Of a stretch of 64,000 nucleotides of DNA, positions 27,507-35,766 are shown piece after piece. Location of the stretch: positions 134,355-198,354 of the forward strand of contig DLJQ01000025.1 in the NCBI GenBank assembly GCA_002484335.1. Direction: 5' to 3'. This stretch comes from Flavobacteriales bacterium UBA7612 (GTDB lineage: Bacteria; Bacteroidota; Bacteroidia; Flavobacteriales; Weeksellaceae). A program made the translations under genes and the position numbers. Numbering within the stretch: position 1 is the first letter of the stretch; every line of letters begins with the position of its first letter. The notes beneath the pieces were generated by a model that was not told the origin of the DNA, searched no databases, and saw only the letters and a list, made by a program, of their open reading frames with translations.

Positions 27507-28022
27507 ATGAAAAAAATAGTTAGTATTTTAATGTTGTTTATAGGAGTTTTGTCTTTTGCACAAAATCCTCCTAAAGAAATGAAAACAGTTTTTCCTACTA
27601 AAGCTTTAGAAGATAAAGTAGTTGATTTAGAAGATAATTCTATTACAATAGGTAAAGTAATAGAAAATAATAAAGGAAAAATAATCGTATTGGATTTATG
27701 GGCTTCTTGGTGTGGTGACTGTGTGAAAAATATGCCAGAGTTGAAAACATTACATGAAAAAAACCCTGATGTAGCATTTGTCTATCTTTCTATGGATAAA
27801 ACAAATGAAGCTTGGAAGAAAGGTATTGAAAAATATGATATTAAAGGACAACATTATTTGTTAGGAAATAATTGGAAAGGAGACTTTGGCACGGGAATTG
27901 ATTTGAATTGGATACCTAGATATTTGGTTTTAGATCAAAAAGGAAAAATTGCTGATTATTACAGTGTAAAAGCAGATGATCCTAAAGTGCAAGCCACTAT
28001 CGATAAATTAAGAAAAAAATAA
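27507..28022 (+). CDS. TlpA-like periplasmic thiol-disulfide oxidoreductase
   Basis: A 171-residue exported protein with a signal peptide (ILMLFIGVLSFAQ) and a TlpA/ResA-type thioredoxin fold. The redox motif is LDLWASWCGDCVKNMPEL with CGDC, followed by the cis-proline region WIPRYLVLDQKG. It probably reduces or isomerises disulfides of envelope proteins. A possible promoter, TTTG at 27421-27424 with TACCTTCG at 27443-27450, lies upstream, and a strong terminator follows. Confidence 0.87.
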   Translation: MKKIVSILMLFIGVLSFAQNPPKEMKTVFPTKALEDKVVDLEDNSITIGKVIENNKGKIIVLDLWASWCGDCVKNMPELKTLHEKNPDVAFVYLSMDKTNEAWKKGIEKYDIKGQHYLLGNNWKGDFGTGIDLNWIPRYLVLDQKGKIADYYSVKADDPKVQATIDKLRKK

Positions 28023-28047
28023 ATAGTTTATAGTTTACCAACCTAAG

Positions 28048-28084
28048 GGGTGATTGATGAGTAGAATAATCAATCACCCTTTTT
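28048..28084 (+). terminator. Intrinsic terminator
   Basis: GGGTGATTGAT pairs perfectly with ATCAATCACCC and a T-run follows. Confidence 0.9.
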
Positions 28085-28209
28085 CTTTATGTGTTAAAAA
28101 TCAATTTGTTTTGTTGTAAGAAAATAAATATTTCTTTAACTAAAATAAGTGTTTTTTGTATTGATCTTTTAATTATTATTGCACAGATTTTAATACCCTT
28201 ATTATATAT

Positions 28210-29190
28210 ATGAAAATATGCTTCGTAATGTATGCTTGGAACAAGGTTGAACCAAGTAAAGATTCTACTCTACGCCTAATAAAAGAATGTGTAGATCGTG
28301 GATTTGAAGTATCTTATTTAACAAAAAATGAAATTTCTATTTCAAAAGGAAAAGTAATTGGAAATTTCAAAAAGTTAGTTAGCAAAGAAACAAATGATTG
28401 TGTAGATTTTTACAATAGTATGAAATTTGAAAGTGCTATTAAAGATTTTACAGAGTTTGATATGGTTTTTATGAGAGCTGATCCTCCAGTTGATCCTCTT
28501 TTATTAAACATGTTGGAATTGATTGAAGATAAAGTATTCTTTGTGAATAAAATATCTGGGTTAAGAAAAGCAAATAATAAAATTTATGCTGCATCTTTTG
28601 ATGATGGAAATGAGACAATTGTTCCTCAAACCTTGATTACAAAAGATATTGATTTAATAAAATTGTTTGTAGAAGAAAATAATTTTGATAAATTTATCAT
28701 TAAACCATTAGACGGAATGGGAGGTAAAGGTGTTGTTCTTTTTGAAAGAAAAAGTGTTGGAAACCTTTCTTCTATCTGTGATTTTTATATTAATCATACC
28801 GGAGTTCCTCAGCCAATTATTTGTCAGAATTATATAGAAGGAGCAGAAAAAGGTGATGTTCGTGTAATTGTAGTTAACGGAGAACCTATTGGTGCTATTA
28901 TGCGTGTTCCTGCAGAAGGAGATCATCGTTCTAATATATCTGCTGGTGGTTCTGCAATTCAACATATTCTTGATGATTATGAAATTGAATTATGTAGAAA
29001 AATTGGAAAACAATTAAATGAAGATGGAATCTATTTTTGTGGTGTTGATTTAATTAATCATAAAATGGTTGAATTAAATGTGGTAAGCCCTGGTGGTGTT
29101 GTTCCACACAATAGAGTAAATAACAATGAAGAGATACAAAAACAAATTGTTGATGCATTGTTAGAAAAATATAAAGAATTTAAAGCATGA
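28210..29190 (+). CDS. GshB-like ATP-grasp ligase
   Basis: A 326-residue ATP-grasp enzyme resembling prokaryotic glutathione synthetase. MRADPPVDP (residues 88-96), IIKPLDGMGGKGV (glycine loop 168-174), EGAEKGDVRVIVVNGEP and GIYFCGVDLI are shared with GshB. The C-terminal substrate motif reads VELNVVSPGGVVPHNR, where true GshB has a NVTSPT-like motif. It ends inside the start of a fused amidohydrolase/metallopeptidase gene (ATGA overlap), and no gamma-glutamylcysteine ligase is near. It may make glutathione, but a role in ligating an amino acid to a peptide or small metabolite fits the neighbour better (inference). Confidence 0.85.
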   Translation: MKICFVMYAWNKVEPSKDSTLRLIKECVDRGFEVSYLTKNEISISKGKVIGNFKKLVSKETNDCVDFYNSMKFESAIKDFTEFDMVFMRADPPVDPLLLNMLELIEDKVFFVNKISGLRKANNKIYAASFDDGNETIVPQTLITKDIDLIKLFVEENNFDKFIIKPLDGMGGKGVVLFERKSVGNLSSICDFYINHTGVPQPIICQNYIEGAEKGDVRVIVVNGEPIGAIMRVPAEGDHRSNISAGGSAIQHILDDYEIELCRKIGKQLNEDGIYFCGVDLINHKMVELNVVSPGGVVPHNRVNNNEEIQKQIVDALLEKYKEFKA

Positions 29191-31193
29191 AATCCTTAAG
29201 TATACAGCAAATCCTGGATAATATTGAAAACGAAGTTGTATTTGAAGCAGCAGCAGAAGATGGTTCATTTAAAATAAAAATTGATGAATATACTCCTTAT
29301 GTATGCACAGCAATACACGATGGTAAAAAAATGCGTGAAGATGTTTTAGAAAAATGTTTGTTGGATAATTATGAACGTTGGTATGAAGAAGATCCTCACA
29401 CAGCCGAATTTGTTGAAACATTTCCAATTTTAATTCAAGGTTGTGATTCTCGATTCGAATATGATTTGAATCGTAATCCAGAAACTGCTGTATACGAAGA
29501 AGCTTGGGGAAAAAAGATTTGGAAAGAACCATTATCTGTTTCTCAAAAACAAAAAAGTTTAGCAAAGCATCATGCTTTTTATGAAGTATTGGAAGTTTTA
29601 GTTAAGAAACTAGAATCTAAATATAAATCATGTTTGGTTTATGATATTCATTCTTACAATTGGAAACGTTGGGATAGACCAGTTCCTGTTTTCAATATAG
29701 GTTCAGAGAAAATAGACAACGAAAGATATGGAAAATACGTTGAAGCTTGGAGAGATGAATTAGCTCAAATAGAATTAGAGAATATTCATAGTTTTTCTGC
29801 AATCAACGATGTTTTTTATGGAAGAGGTTACTTATTAGAATTTTTAACAAATCGTTTCAAGAATACATTAGTTTTAGCAACAGAAGTTTCAAAAATTTAC
29901 TGTGATGAACTTACAGAGGAAACTTTTCCTGAAATTATTAATCAAATAAAGGAAGGTTTTAAATCTGCAATTCTTCATCATGCGTACGAATTTCTTAAAA
30001 ATGAAACTTCTTACAAAGTAGGTTCTAAACAAGTGAATATTTTACACAATGAGTTAGAATCTGATTTGGTGAAAATAGATAAACAATTGTATCAATTGGT
30101 AAATGATTTTGAGTTATTAAGTGTTATCAATCCAATTAATTTAGAATTTGAGAAAAAGAAATTCTTAGCATCTAAATACACTTACGAACCTCAGTTCAAA
30201 TACAGTCCACTGAATATTGATCCTTTCGAGTTTAAACGAAAATTATCTAATATTAAAGTAGAAAAAATCAATGATATCAGTATACAGAATATGTATGTAG
30301 ATACAATAAATTCTTATTTTGATAAAGTTGATTTATTAGCCAATTTGGGAACTGATAAATTTTTGTATAATTCGCTTCGATATTTTGGAGAACCTTCTAA
30401 AAAGGATATCGAGAATGCTAATTTTATTTTGTATTGTCCAGAATTTAGAATGGACGAACAAGGAAGTTATACAGAAGAAGAAGTTGTAAATTTATTTAAA
30501 AATGCTACAAATGATTATGGATTCAAATTCGATATTGAAATATCTGATGACATAGCATCAAAGGCATTAGTAATAAATAGTAAAAGAAAAGTTGTAATAA
30601 AACGAGGTGTAAAATTTGATAAACGTTTTACAAATGGTCTTATAGAGCATGAAATTGGGGTGCACATGGTAACAACAATGAATGCATTAGATCAGCCTTT
30701 AAAAATATTTAGTATTGGTTTACCAGTAAACACATTAACTCAGGAAGGTTTAGCTATTCTTAGTGAGTATTATACAGATTCTATTAATCATAATCGTTTA
30801 CGTGAATTAGGTTTACGCGTAATAGCAGTTAATTTATTGACAAACGGAAAATCTTTCAATGAAACTTTTATGGTTCTAATGGAAGAATACAGTATGCAAC
30901 CAGAAGATGCTTTTTATCTAACAACTCGTGTCTATCGTGGTGGTGGATTTACAAAAGATGCTTTGTATTTGAAAGGTTTAAAGACAATATTGAATTATGT
31001 TGATCAAGGTCGTTCTTTAGATAATTTATTAATTGGAAAAACATCTGTAAAATATATAGATACAATTGATGAATTGGTGGAACGTAAAATGATAAACAAA
31101 CCAAAATATCACACAAAAATCTTTAAAAAACATAAAGAGAATCCAGAAATTAATCCTCTTTTACAATATATATTCAACGGAATAAAAGATTAA
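29187..31193 (+). CDS. N-formylglutamate amidohydrolase-like domain fused to DUF1704/QEGLA metallopeptidase domain
   Basis: A 668-residue two-part protein without signal peptide. Residues about 35-270 resemble N-formylglutamate amidohydrolases (AIHDGKKMRED, DSRFEYDLNRNP, YDIHSYNWKR). Residues about 330-660 are the DUF1704 family, called flavohaemoglobin expression-modulating QEGLA motif proteins. This part has a zinc motif HEIGVH (488-493, HExxxH) and the QEGLA glutamate (520). The same family includes the eukaryotic tubulin carboxypeptidases of the MATCAP type. The start overlaps the ATP-grasp gene by four bases. The pair therefore combines a ligase with an amide hydrolase and a metallopeptidase; the substrate is unknown. 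Confidence 0.87.
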   Translation: MKSLSIQQILDNIENEVVFEAAAEDGSFKIKIDEYTPYVCTAIHDGKKMREDVLEKCLLDNYERWYEEDPHTAEFVETFPILIQGCDSRFEYDLNRNPETAVYEEAWGKKIWKEPLSVSQKQKSLAKHHAFYEVLEVLVKKLESKYKSCLVYDIHSYNWKRWDRPVPVFNIGSEKIDNERYGKYVEAWRDELAQIELENIHSFSAINDVFYGRGYLLEFLTNRFKNTLVLATEVSKIYCDELTEETFPEIINQIKEGFKSAILHHAYEFLKNETSYKVGSKQVNILHNELESDLVKIDKQLYQLVNDFELLSVINPINLEFEKKKFLASKYTYEPQFKYSPLNIDPFEFKRKLSNIKVEKINDISIQNMYVDTINSYFDKVDLLANLGTDKFLYNSLRYFGEPSKKDIENANFILYCPEFRMDEQGSYTEEEVVNLFKNATNDYGFKFDIEISDDIASKALVINSKRKVVIKRGVKFDKRFTNGLIEHEIGVHMVTTMNALDQPLKIFSIGLPVNTLTQEGLAILSEYYTDSINHNRLRELGLRVIAVNLLTNGKSFNETFMVLMEEYSMQPEDAFYLTTRVYRGGGFTKDALYLKGLKTILNYVDQGRSLDNLLIGKTSVKYIDTIDELVERKMINKPKYHTKIFKKHKENPEINPLLQYIFNGIKD

Positions 31194-31200
31194 AAAAATA

Positions 31201-31238
31201 AAACCTCATCTTGTTTTGGATGAGGTTTTATTTTTTTT
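31201..31238 (+). terminator. Intrinsic terminator
   Basis: AAACCTCATC pairs with GATGAGGTTT and is followed by a long T-run, 7 bases past the stop of the fused metallopeptidase gene. Confidence 0.9.
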
Positions 31239-31286
31239 TGATAAATTCAAGATTATAATTTAGTATTTATCAATAATAATATAGCT

Positions 31287-31383
31287 TTTGGGCAATGCCT
31301 ACGGCCCACGCTTTATCGCTCCCAATCTTTTTACTTCACTAGCTCACTCCGTAAAAAGGATTTCCGCTACAATCGTTATTGCA
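31287..31383 (+). repeat. Structured intergenic repeat, copy B
   Basis: It starts TTTGGGCAAT, with outer stem GCAAT (31292-31296) / ATTGC (31378-31382) and inner stem CTTTTTAC (31327-31334) / GTAAAAAG (31351-31358). The conserved core AAAAAGGATTTCCGCTACAATC follows the inner stem in two parts. It lies in the 445-base gap between two convergent genes and faces copy C in inverted orientation. Confidence 0.8.
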
Positions 31384-31507
31384 GATTAAAAATTTGAGAT
31401 ATTAAATTTTAGTAATGAGATTAATTTTACTAATTATTGTGTCGTTTTTGAGTCTTTGGAAATATAAATTATTTTTTATATTATGTATTTATTTTTTAGT
31501 ACGAATT
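31384..31507. other. AT-rich spacer between inverted repeats B and C
   Basis: About 124 bases of very AT-rich DNA with no plausible gene or promoter. Copies B and C flank it with their GGGC ends pointing outward, so the whole block looks like an inverted pair. Confidence 0.5.
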
Positions 31508-31622
31508 TGCAATAGTGATTGAAGCGGCATCCTTTTATAAACAATTCATCTTCTTTAAAAAATATAAATGTGATTGTTTATAAAAGATATAGCGTAAAGC
31601 ACGCTGCAGAGCAATTGCCCAA
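31508..31622 (-). repeat. Structured intergenic repeat, copy C
   Basis: Read on the minus strand it starts TTTGGGCAAT, with outer stem GCAAT (31509-31513) / ATTGC (31614-31618). The inner stem is a perfect 14-bp CTTTTATAAACAAT / ATTGTTTATAAAAG (31532-31545 / 31573-31586), unrelated in sequence to that of copy B. The core TCGC/ACGCTATATCTTTT on one side and AAAAGGATGCCGCTTCAATC on the other is conserved. It ends 17 bases before the stop of the amino-acid permease gene. Confidence 0.82.
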
Positions 31623-31638
31623 AAAATAATCATAATTT

Positions 31639-32925
31639 TTAAACATTTTTTTGAGTATTTTTATCAAAGAAGAATATTATAATTCCAAGTGCTATTATTC
31701 CTAAACCAAATAAACTTTCTTTTGGTTTTTGCATTAATACAAAATAACAGATATATAAACTGAAAGCTAAAAATATAGCAGGAAGAATATAGAAAAATTT
31801 ACTTTTTATAATTGTCAATTCATCTTTCTTAATAAAGAATGCTGTAGAAATTGCTAAAGTTGATAGAATTTGTAGTACAAAAGAAGTATAAGTAAATATA
31901 ACTTCAAAATCACCAGAAAATATAAGTAAAATACTAATTGTTGTATGTACCCAAATAGCACGAACAGGAATTTTATGCTTGTTTTCTTTTGCCATAAAAC
32001 TCCATAATTTATTTTCTCTTGCAGTTGCTTGTGAAAGGCGAGAACCAATCCATAAATAACCACTAATAGTAGCAATTAATTGAAGAGCAATAAAACAGCT
32101 CACCCATTTTACATGTGGTCCTAATATATTTGCAAAAGAAATATTTGCAATATCCTCTTTTCCTATAAGGGAAGTAGCTGTTGCATGTTTTAAAAAAACA
32201 AAATTCAATAAAACATAAGATAGGGTAACGAAAACAACGCCAATAAAAAGTGCTTTTGGTAAATTTTTCTTTGGTTGATTTATTTCTTCTATAATATACG
32301 AAGCAGAGTTCCATCCTATATATGCAAAAGTTACATAAACCAAGGATGTAGCAAAAGCTGGTAACATTAATTCATCTTTAAAAGAAGTGTCAAATGAGAT
32401 AGCATTTGGTGAAACAGTTGGAACAAAATAAAGTCCAATTCCTATGAGAACTAGGATAAAAGAAACTTTGAGTATTGTGAATATGTTTTGAAATTTACTA
32501 CTCAAATTTAAACTAAATGATTGAGAAATGGCAACCATTAATATAATTGCTATTGCAAATTCTTTTCCTAGATTCAATCCAAAACTATTTAAATATTTCC
32601 CCATTGCCAATGCTGCTAAAGAGATTGGAGCTGAGAAACCAACAAATAAAGAAATCCAACTAGAGAGATAACCAAAAATGGGATGGTATGTTCTAGAAAG
32701 ATAAATATAATCTCCTCCAGATTGCTTAAATTTAGAAGCAAGTTCAGAATAAATAAAAGCTCCAATTAATGCTAAAAACCCGCCAATAATCCAAAGAAAT
32801 AGAATAGAAGTTGTATTCTTTAAATCTGATATCTGATAACCTAAACTCGTAAAAACTCCAGTTCCAATCATATTCGATATCACTAAAGCAGCTGCGGTTT
32901 TCCAACCAATTTTATGATGTGCCAT
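31639..32925 (-). CDS. APC-superfamily amino-acid permease
   Basis: A polytopic inner-membrane transporter of 428 residues with about 12 membrane segments. The N-terminal signature GWKTAAALVISNMIGTGVFTSLG is the substrate- and ion-binding region of the APC/LAT family. The longer frame to 32988 adds an unlikely N-terminus and would run through a terminator hairpin, so ATG 32925 (MAHHKIGW) is chosen. The gene follows a SAM-riboswitch-controlled TonB receptor on the same strand, which suggests an amino acid such as methionine as substrate (inference). Confidence 0.85.
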   Translation of the reverse strand: MAHHKIGWKTAAALVISNMIGTGVFTSLGYQISDLKNTTSILFLWIIGGFLALIGAFIYSELASKFKQSGGDYIYLSRTYHPIFGYLSSWISLFVGFSAPISLAALAMGKYLNSFGLNLGKEFAIAIILMVAISQSFSLNLSSKFQNIFTILKVSFILVLIGIGLYFVPTVSPNAISFDTSFKDELMLPAFATSLVYVTFAYIGWNSASYIIEEINQPKKNLPKALFIGVVFVTLSYVLLNFVFLKHATATSLIGKEDIANISFANILGPHVKWVSCFIALQLIATISGYLWIGSRLSQATARENKLWSFMAKENKHKIPVRAIWVHTTISILLIFSGDFEVIFTYTSFVLQILSTLAISTAFFIKKDELTIIKSKFFYILPAIFLAFSLYICYFVLMQKPKESLFGLGIIALGIIIFFFDKNTQKNV

Positions 32926-32942
32926 AAATAAAAAGTAATCAA

Positions 32943-32995
32943 AAAATAAAATTCCGAATGATTGATTAGTTAAAACTAAGATAATCACTCGGAAT
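32943..32995 (-). terminator. Strong hairpin between the TonB receptor and the permease
   Basis: On the minus strand, ATTCCGAGTGATT (32995-32983) pairs with AATCATTCGGAAT (32963-32951) with one G-U pair. A nested TTAGTT / AACTAA stem lies in the loop and a T-rich tail follows. It lies 21 bases after the receptor stop and about 20 before the permease ATG, so it can end the riboswitch transcript or limit read-through into the permease. Confidence 0.75.
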
Positions 32996-33015
32996 AAAAT
33001 ATGTATTTAAAATTT

Positions 33016-35400
33016 TTAAAATTTAAAACTTGCTCGTGCAAAATAATATGCTCCTGTCATTCCCATTTGTACAGGTGCATAAGGGAATACACCGTAATAT
33101 GAATTTTCATAGACTTGTTTATCAGGGAAGATATCGAATAGATTATTCGCTCCGATTGTAAAATTAAAATATTTTGTAATATCATATCCAATAGAAGCAT
33201 CTGTAACAACTTTTCCTGTGTGTTGCTGAATACTTCCATAAGGATATCCATTTCTTTCAACTTTTCCAAAGTATGTATTACGAACCATAAAATTAAAACC
33301 TGAAATGGCATAGTTTAAAGCTAAAGTAGCTTTAGTTTTAGGGCTTAAAGATTCAATAATATTTACTTGGTCAGGTCCAAAAAATTGTTGTCTTGGAATA
33401 GTTAATGTTTTAGGAAAATGATAATCTACAATTTTTGTTTCATTCAAATTCCCAGATAAACTTGCATTTAATTTACCTCTACCTAATCGTGTATCATAAG
33501 ATATAACTAAATCCAAACCTTTCGTTTCTGTGTCAATAGCATTTGTAAAAATTCTTCCAGAAACAATTCCATATTTTTCAAAAGCAGGATCTACAATATC
33601 AGACGTTAATACAATTCGGTCTTTTACTTTGATATAATATCCATCAAGAGTTATGAATAATTTAGAAATAGGTCTAAATGTTAATCCTAAACTTGCATTA
33701 ACAGATTTCTCTTGTTTTAATTTATCTAAACCTAGTTCACGAGATAAATCAGAATCATTTCTAATAATTCCTTTTGTACCAAGTTTTTGAACTCCATCAT
33801 CTAAATAGAAATCTGTGTAAGCATTACTAAAATATTTTTGTTGTAAAGATGGTGCTCTAAATCCTGTAGAAATTGCTCCTCGAACAGAAAAACCTTTGGC
33901 ATATTCGTAGCGTAATGCTAATTTTCCATTAACGGTATTTCCTACATCAGAATAGTTTTCGAAACGTCCAGCAATATCAGCAGAAAAATTTCCGAATTTA
34001 AATTCTCCATCTGCATAGGCAGCAACAGATTGTCTATCTGCTTTTATAACACTTGAAGGTCTGAAACCACCAAAAGTTTCCGAACCAGAACCTACGTATG
34101 AAGCCTCGTCACCAGCTCCAATTTGATATTGTTCGTAGCGGTATTCTCCTCCAAAGGCTAAATTAAAAAAATGATTGATTTTTTTAGAAAAATCTAAATT
34201 CACAACATCTTGTAAAAACTGATGTTTTCCTGCATAAAAATTAGTAGGTGAATCTGTTCCTAAAGATTGATTGATAGAATTAATAACGTCATATTTAAAA
34301 GAATTTACACCTAATGTGTTACTCAAATCAACTTTCCAACCATTAAAAGAATAACGTAATCCTGTTGAGTTAGAATAATCGTTGATATTTGATTTTATTG
34401 TTGCTTGAAAACCATTTGGATAAACTTTTAGAGACTCTGCATTTAGATCACTTGGTAAACGACGAAAACCAAAACCTTGACCTTGGCGTAAGCTTACTCC
34501 ACCAAATGTATAAAATTCTAATTTGTCTGTTAATTTAGTTTCTGCATTAACAAAAAATTGTTGATTTTTTATTGCCGCATCACCAATTTGGAATCTGAAA
34601 TCATTTCTAGTTAATCCTCTTTCTGATAAAATTGCATCATCTGCAGCTCTTGCAGCAGTAGGATCATCAGCAAAATCGTATGCAAAATTATCACCATATA
34701 TATCTAAATTATTATTTTTAGAACGATTTGTTTTTTTACGATCACTAATTACAGCTGAGAATACAATAGAACCTTCTTTACCTAATTTAGTCCCATAGCT
34801 ACCATTAAAATTATAAGTTTGTCCATCATTTCTAGATGTTTGTCCATACGTAAAGGATGCATCACCTCCTGGTTTAGATTTTAAAACAATATTTACCACA
34901 CCAGCTATAGCATCAGAACCATATTGTGCCGCTGCACCATCACGAAGTACTTCTATTTTCTCAATAGCAGAAACAGGGATAGCTCCTAAATCGGTACCTA
35001 CAGAACCATTTCCTACAGTATTTTGATAGTTTACTAATGAAGTTGAATGTCTTCTTTTTCCATTAATAAGAACTAAAACTTGATCTGGCCCCATTCCTCT
35101 TAATGTTACAGGATCTATATGTTCTGTACCATCTGAAGCTGATTGGCGAACTGAATTGAAAGATGGAATAACATAATTCAAAATATCATTTACAGATAAC
35201 TGAGGTGATGATGTTTTTAATTTTTCTACATCTATTACATCGACAGGCACAGGAGAATTTACTACAGTTCTTTCAGAAGTACGGCCACCAATTAGAACAA
35301 CTTCGTTCAAATTTGTTTCGTCTTCTTTAACGTCTTGGGCAAGAGCAAAAGATGTGCCTAGTATAGCTAGAGTTGTAAGTAAAAATTTGTTTTTTTTCAT
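33016..35400 (-). CDS. TonB-dependent receptor under SAM riboswitch control
   Basis: A 794-residue outer-membrane receptor. The signal peptide is MKKNKFLLTTLAILGTSFALAQ; ATG 35400 is preferred over an upstream ATG at 35424 because it gives a normal signal. The plug is at about 40-170 (VINGKRRHSTSLVNY, IEKIEVLRDGAAAQYGSDAIAGVVNI) and the barrel ends YFARASFKF. The plug is of the BtuB-like type with conserved LRDGAAAQYG. Its mRNA leader contains a SAM-I riboswitch, so it should be expressed when S-adenosylmethionine is low. Methionine, a methionine-containing peptide, a sulfur compound or cobalamin are candidate ligands. Confidence 0.9.
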   Translation of the reverse strand: MKKNKFLLTTLAILGTSFALAQDVKEDETNLNEVVLIGGRTSERTVVNSPVPVDVIDVEKLKTSSPQLSVNDILNYVIPSFNSVRQSASDGTEHIDPVTLRGMGPDQVLVLINGKRRHSTSLVNYQNTVGNGSVGTDLGAIPVSAIEKIEVLRDGAAAQYGSDAIAGVVNIVLKSKPGGDASFTYGQTSRNDGQTYNFNGSYGTKLGKEGSIVFSAVISDRKKTNRSKNNNLDIYGDNFAYDFADDPTAARAADDAILSERGLTRNDFRFQIGDAAIKNQQFFVNAETKLTDKLEFYTFGGVSLRQGQGFGFRRLPSDLNAESLKVYPNGFQATIKSNINDYSNSTGLRYSFNGWKVDLSNTLGVNSFKYDVINSINQSLGTDSPTNFYAGKHQFLQDVVNLDFSKKINHFFNLAFGGEYRYEQYQIGAGDEASYVGSGSETFGGFRPSSVIKADRQSVAAYADGEFKFGNFSADIAGRFENYSDVGNTVNGKLALRYEYAKGFSVRGAISTGFRAPSLQQKYFSNAYTDFYLDDGVQKLGTKGIIRNDSDLSRELGLDKLKQEKSVNASLGLTFRPISKLFITLDGYYIKVKDRIVLTSDIVDPAFEKYGIVSGRIFTNAIDTETKGLDLVISYDTRLGRGKLNASLSGNLNETKIVDYHFPKTLTIPRQQFFGPDQVNIIESLSPKTKATLALNYAISGFNFMVRNTYFGKVERNGYPYGSIQQHTGKVVTDASIGYDITKYFNFTIGANNLFDIFPDKQVYENSYYGVFPYAPVQMGMTGAYYFARASFKF

Positions 35401-35465
35401 GTTTATTTTAATAAAAAATATCAAGAAACCAACATAAAAAAGTAGAATAAAAGTTAAATTCTTTT

Positions 35466-35578
35466 GTTCTCATCTTTCCCTTTTATTTGGGTTGGATTTA
35501 GCACCTTTTTATCATAATTTATTGGTTGCTAAGGTTTCAAAGGGCCAATCCCTCCACCTTTCTTGATAAGGACAGCAA
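35466..35578 (-). promoter_or_regulatory. SAM-I (S-box) riboswitch
   Basis: Read on the minus strand, the leader contains CTTATCAAGAAAGGTGGAGG, then GGATTGGCCC, TTTGAAACCTTAGCAACC and AAGGTGCTAAATCC, ending in AAAGATGAGAAC. These are the conserved S-box blocks in the right order: P1 (CTTATC 35570-35565 with GATGAG 35474-35469), the kink-turn region, P3 and the P4 junction. The 65 bases to the receptor ATG show no obvious terminator, so control of translation start or a weaker structure is likely. Confidence 0.93.
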
Positions 35579-35766
35579 AGATAATGTTAATAAAATGAAA
35601 AGAAAAAATAAATCTCTATTATTTTTGTAGAGTTTAAGTATTTAACAAAAATAGAATTGATTAATAGTTTGATACTTCTATTTTAAAACAATAATGAAAC
35701 AACTATAATTTTATAGGGTAATAATGAATAAAATTTAATATTTTTATTCATATAAATAGATAATAA

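Noticed and set aside
31287..31622. Insertion sequence bounded by repeats B and C
   Set aside because: There is no transposase gene and the spacer is only 124 bases; at most a non-autonomous element.
32926..32988. Longer N-terminus of the permease
   Set aside because: The extra 21 codons run through the terminator hairpin, and the conserved protein starts at MAHHKIGW.
31639..35400. Receptor and permease as one simple riboswitch-controlled operon
   Set aside because: A strong hairpin with T-rich tail lies between them, so simple co-transcription cannot be assumed.
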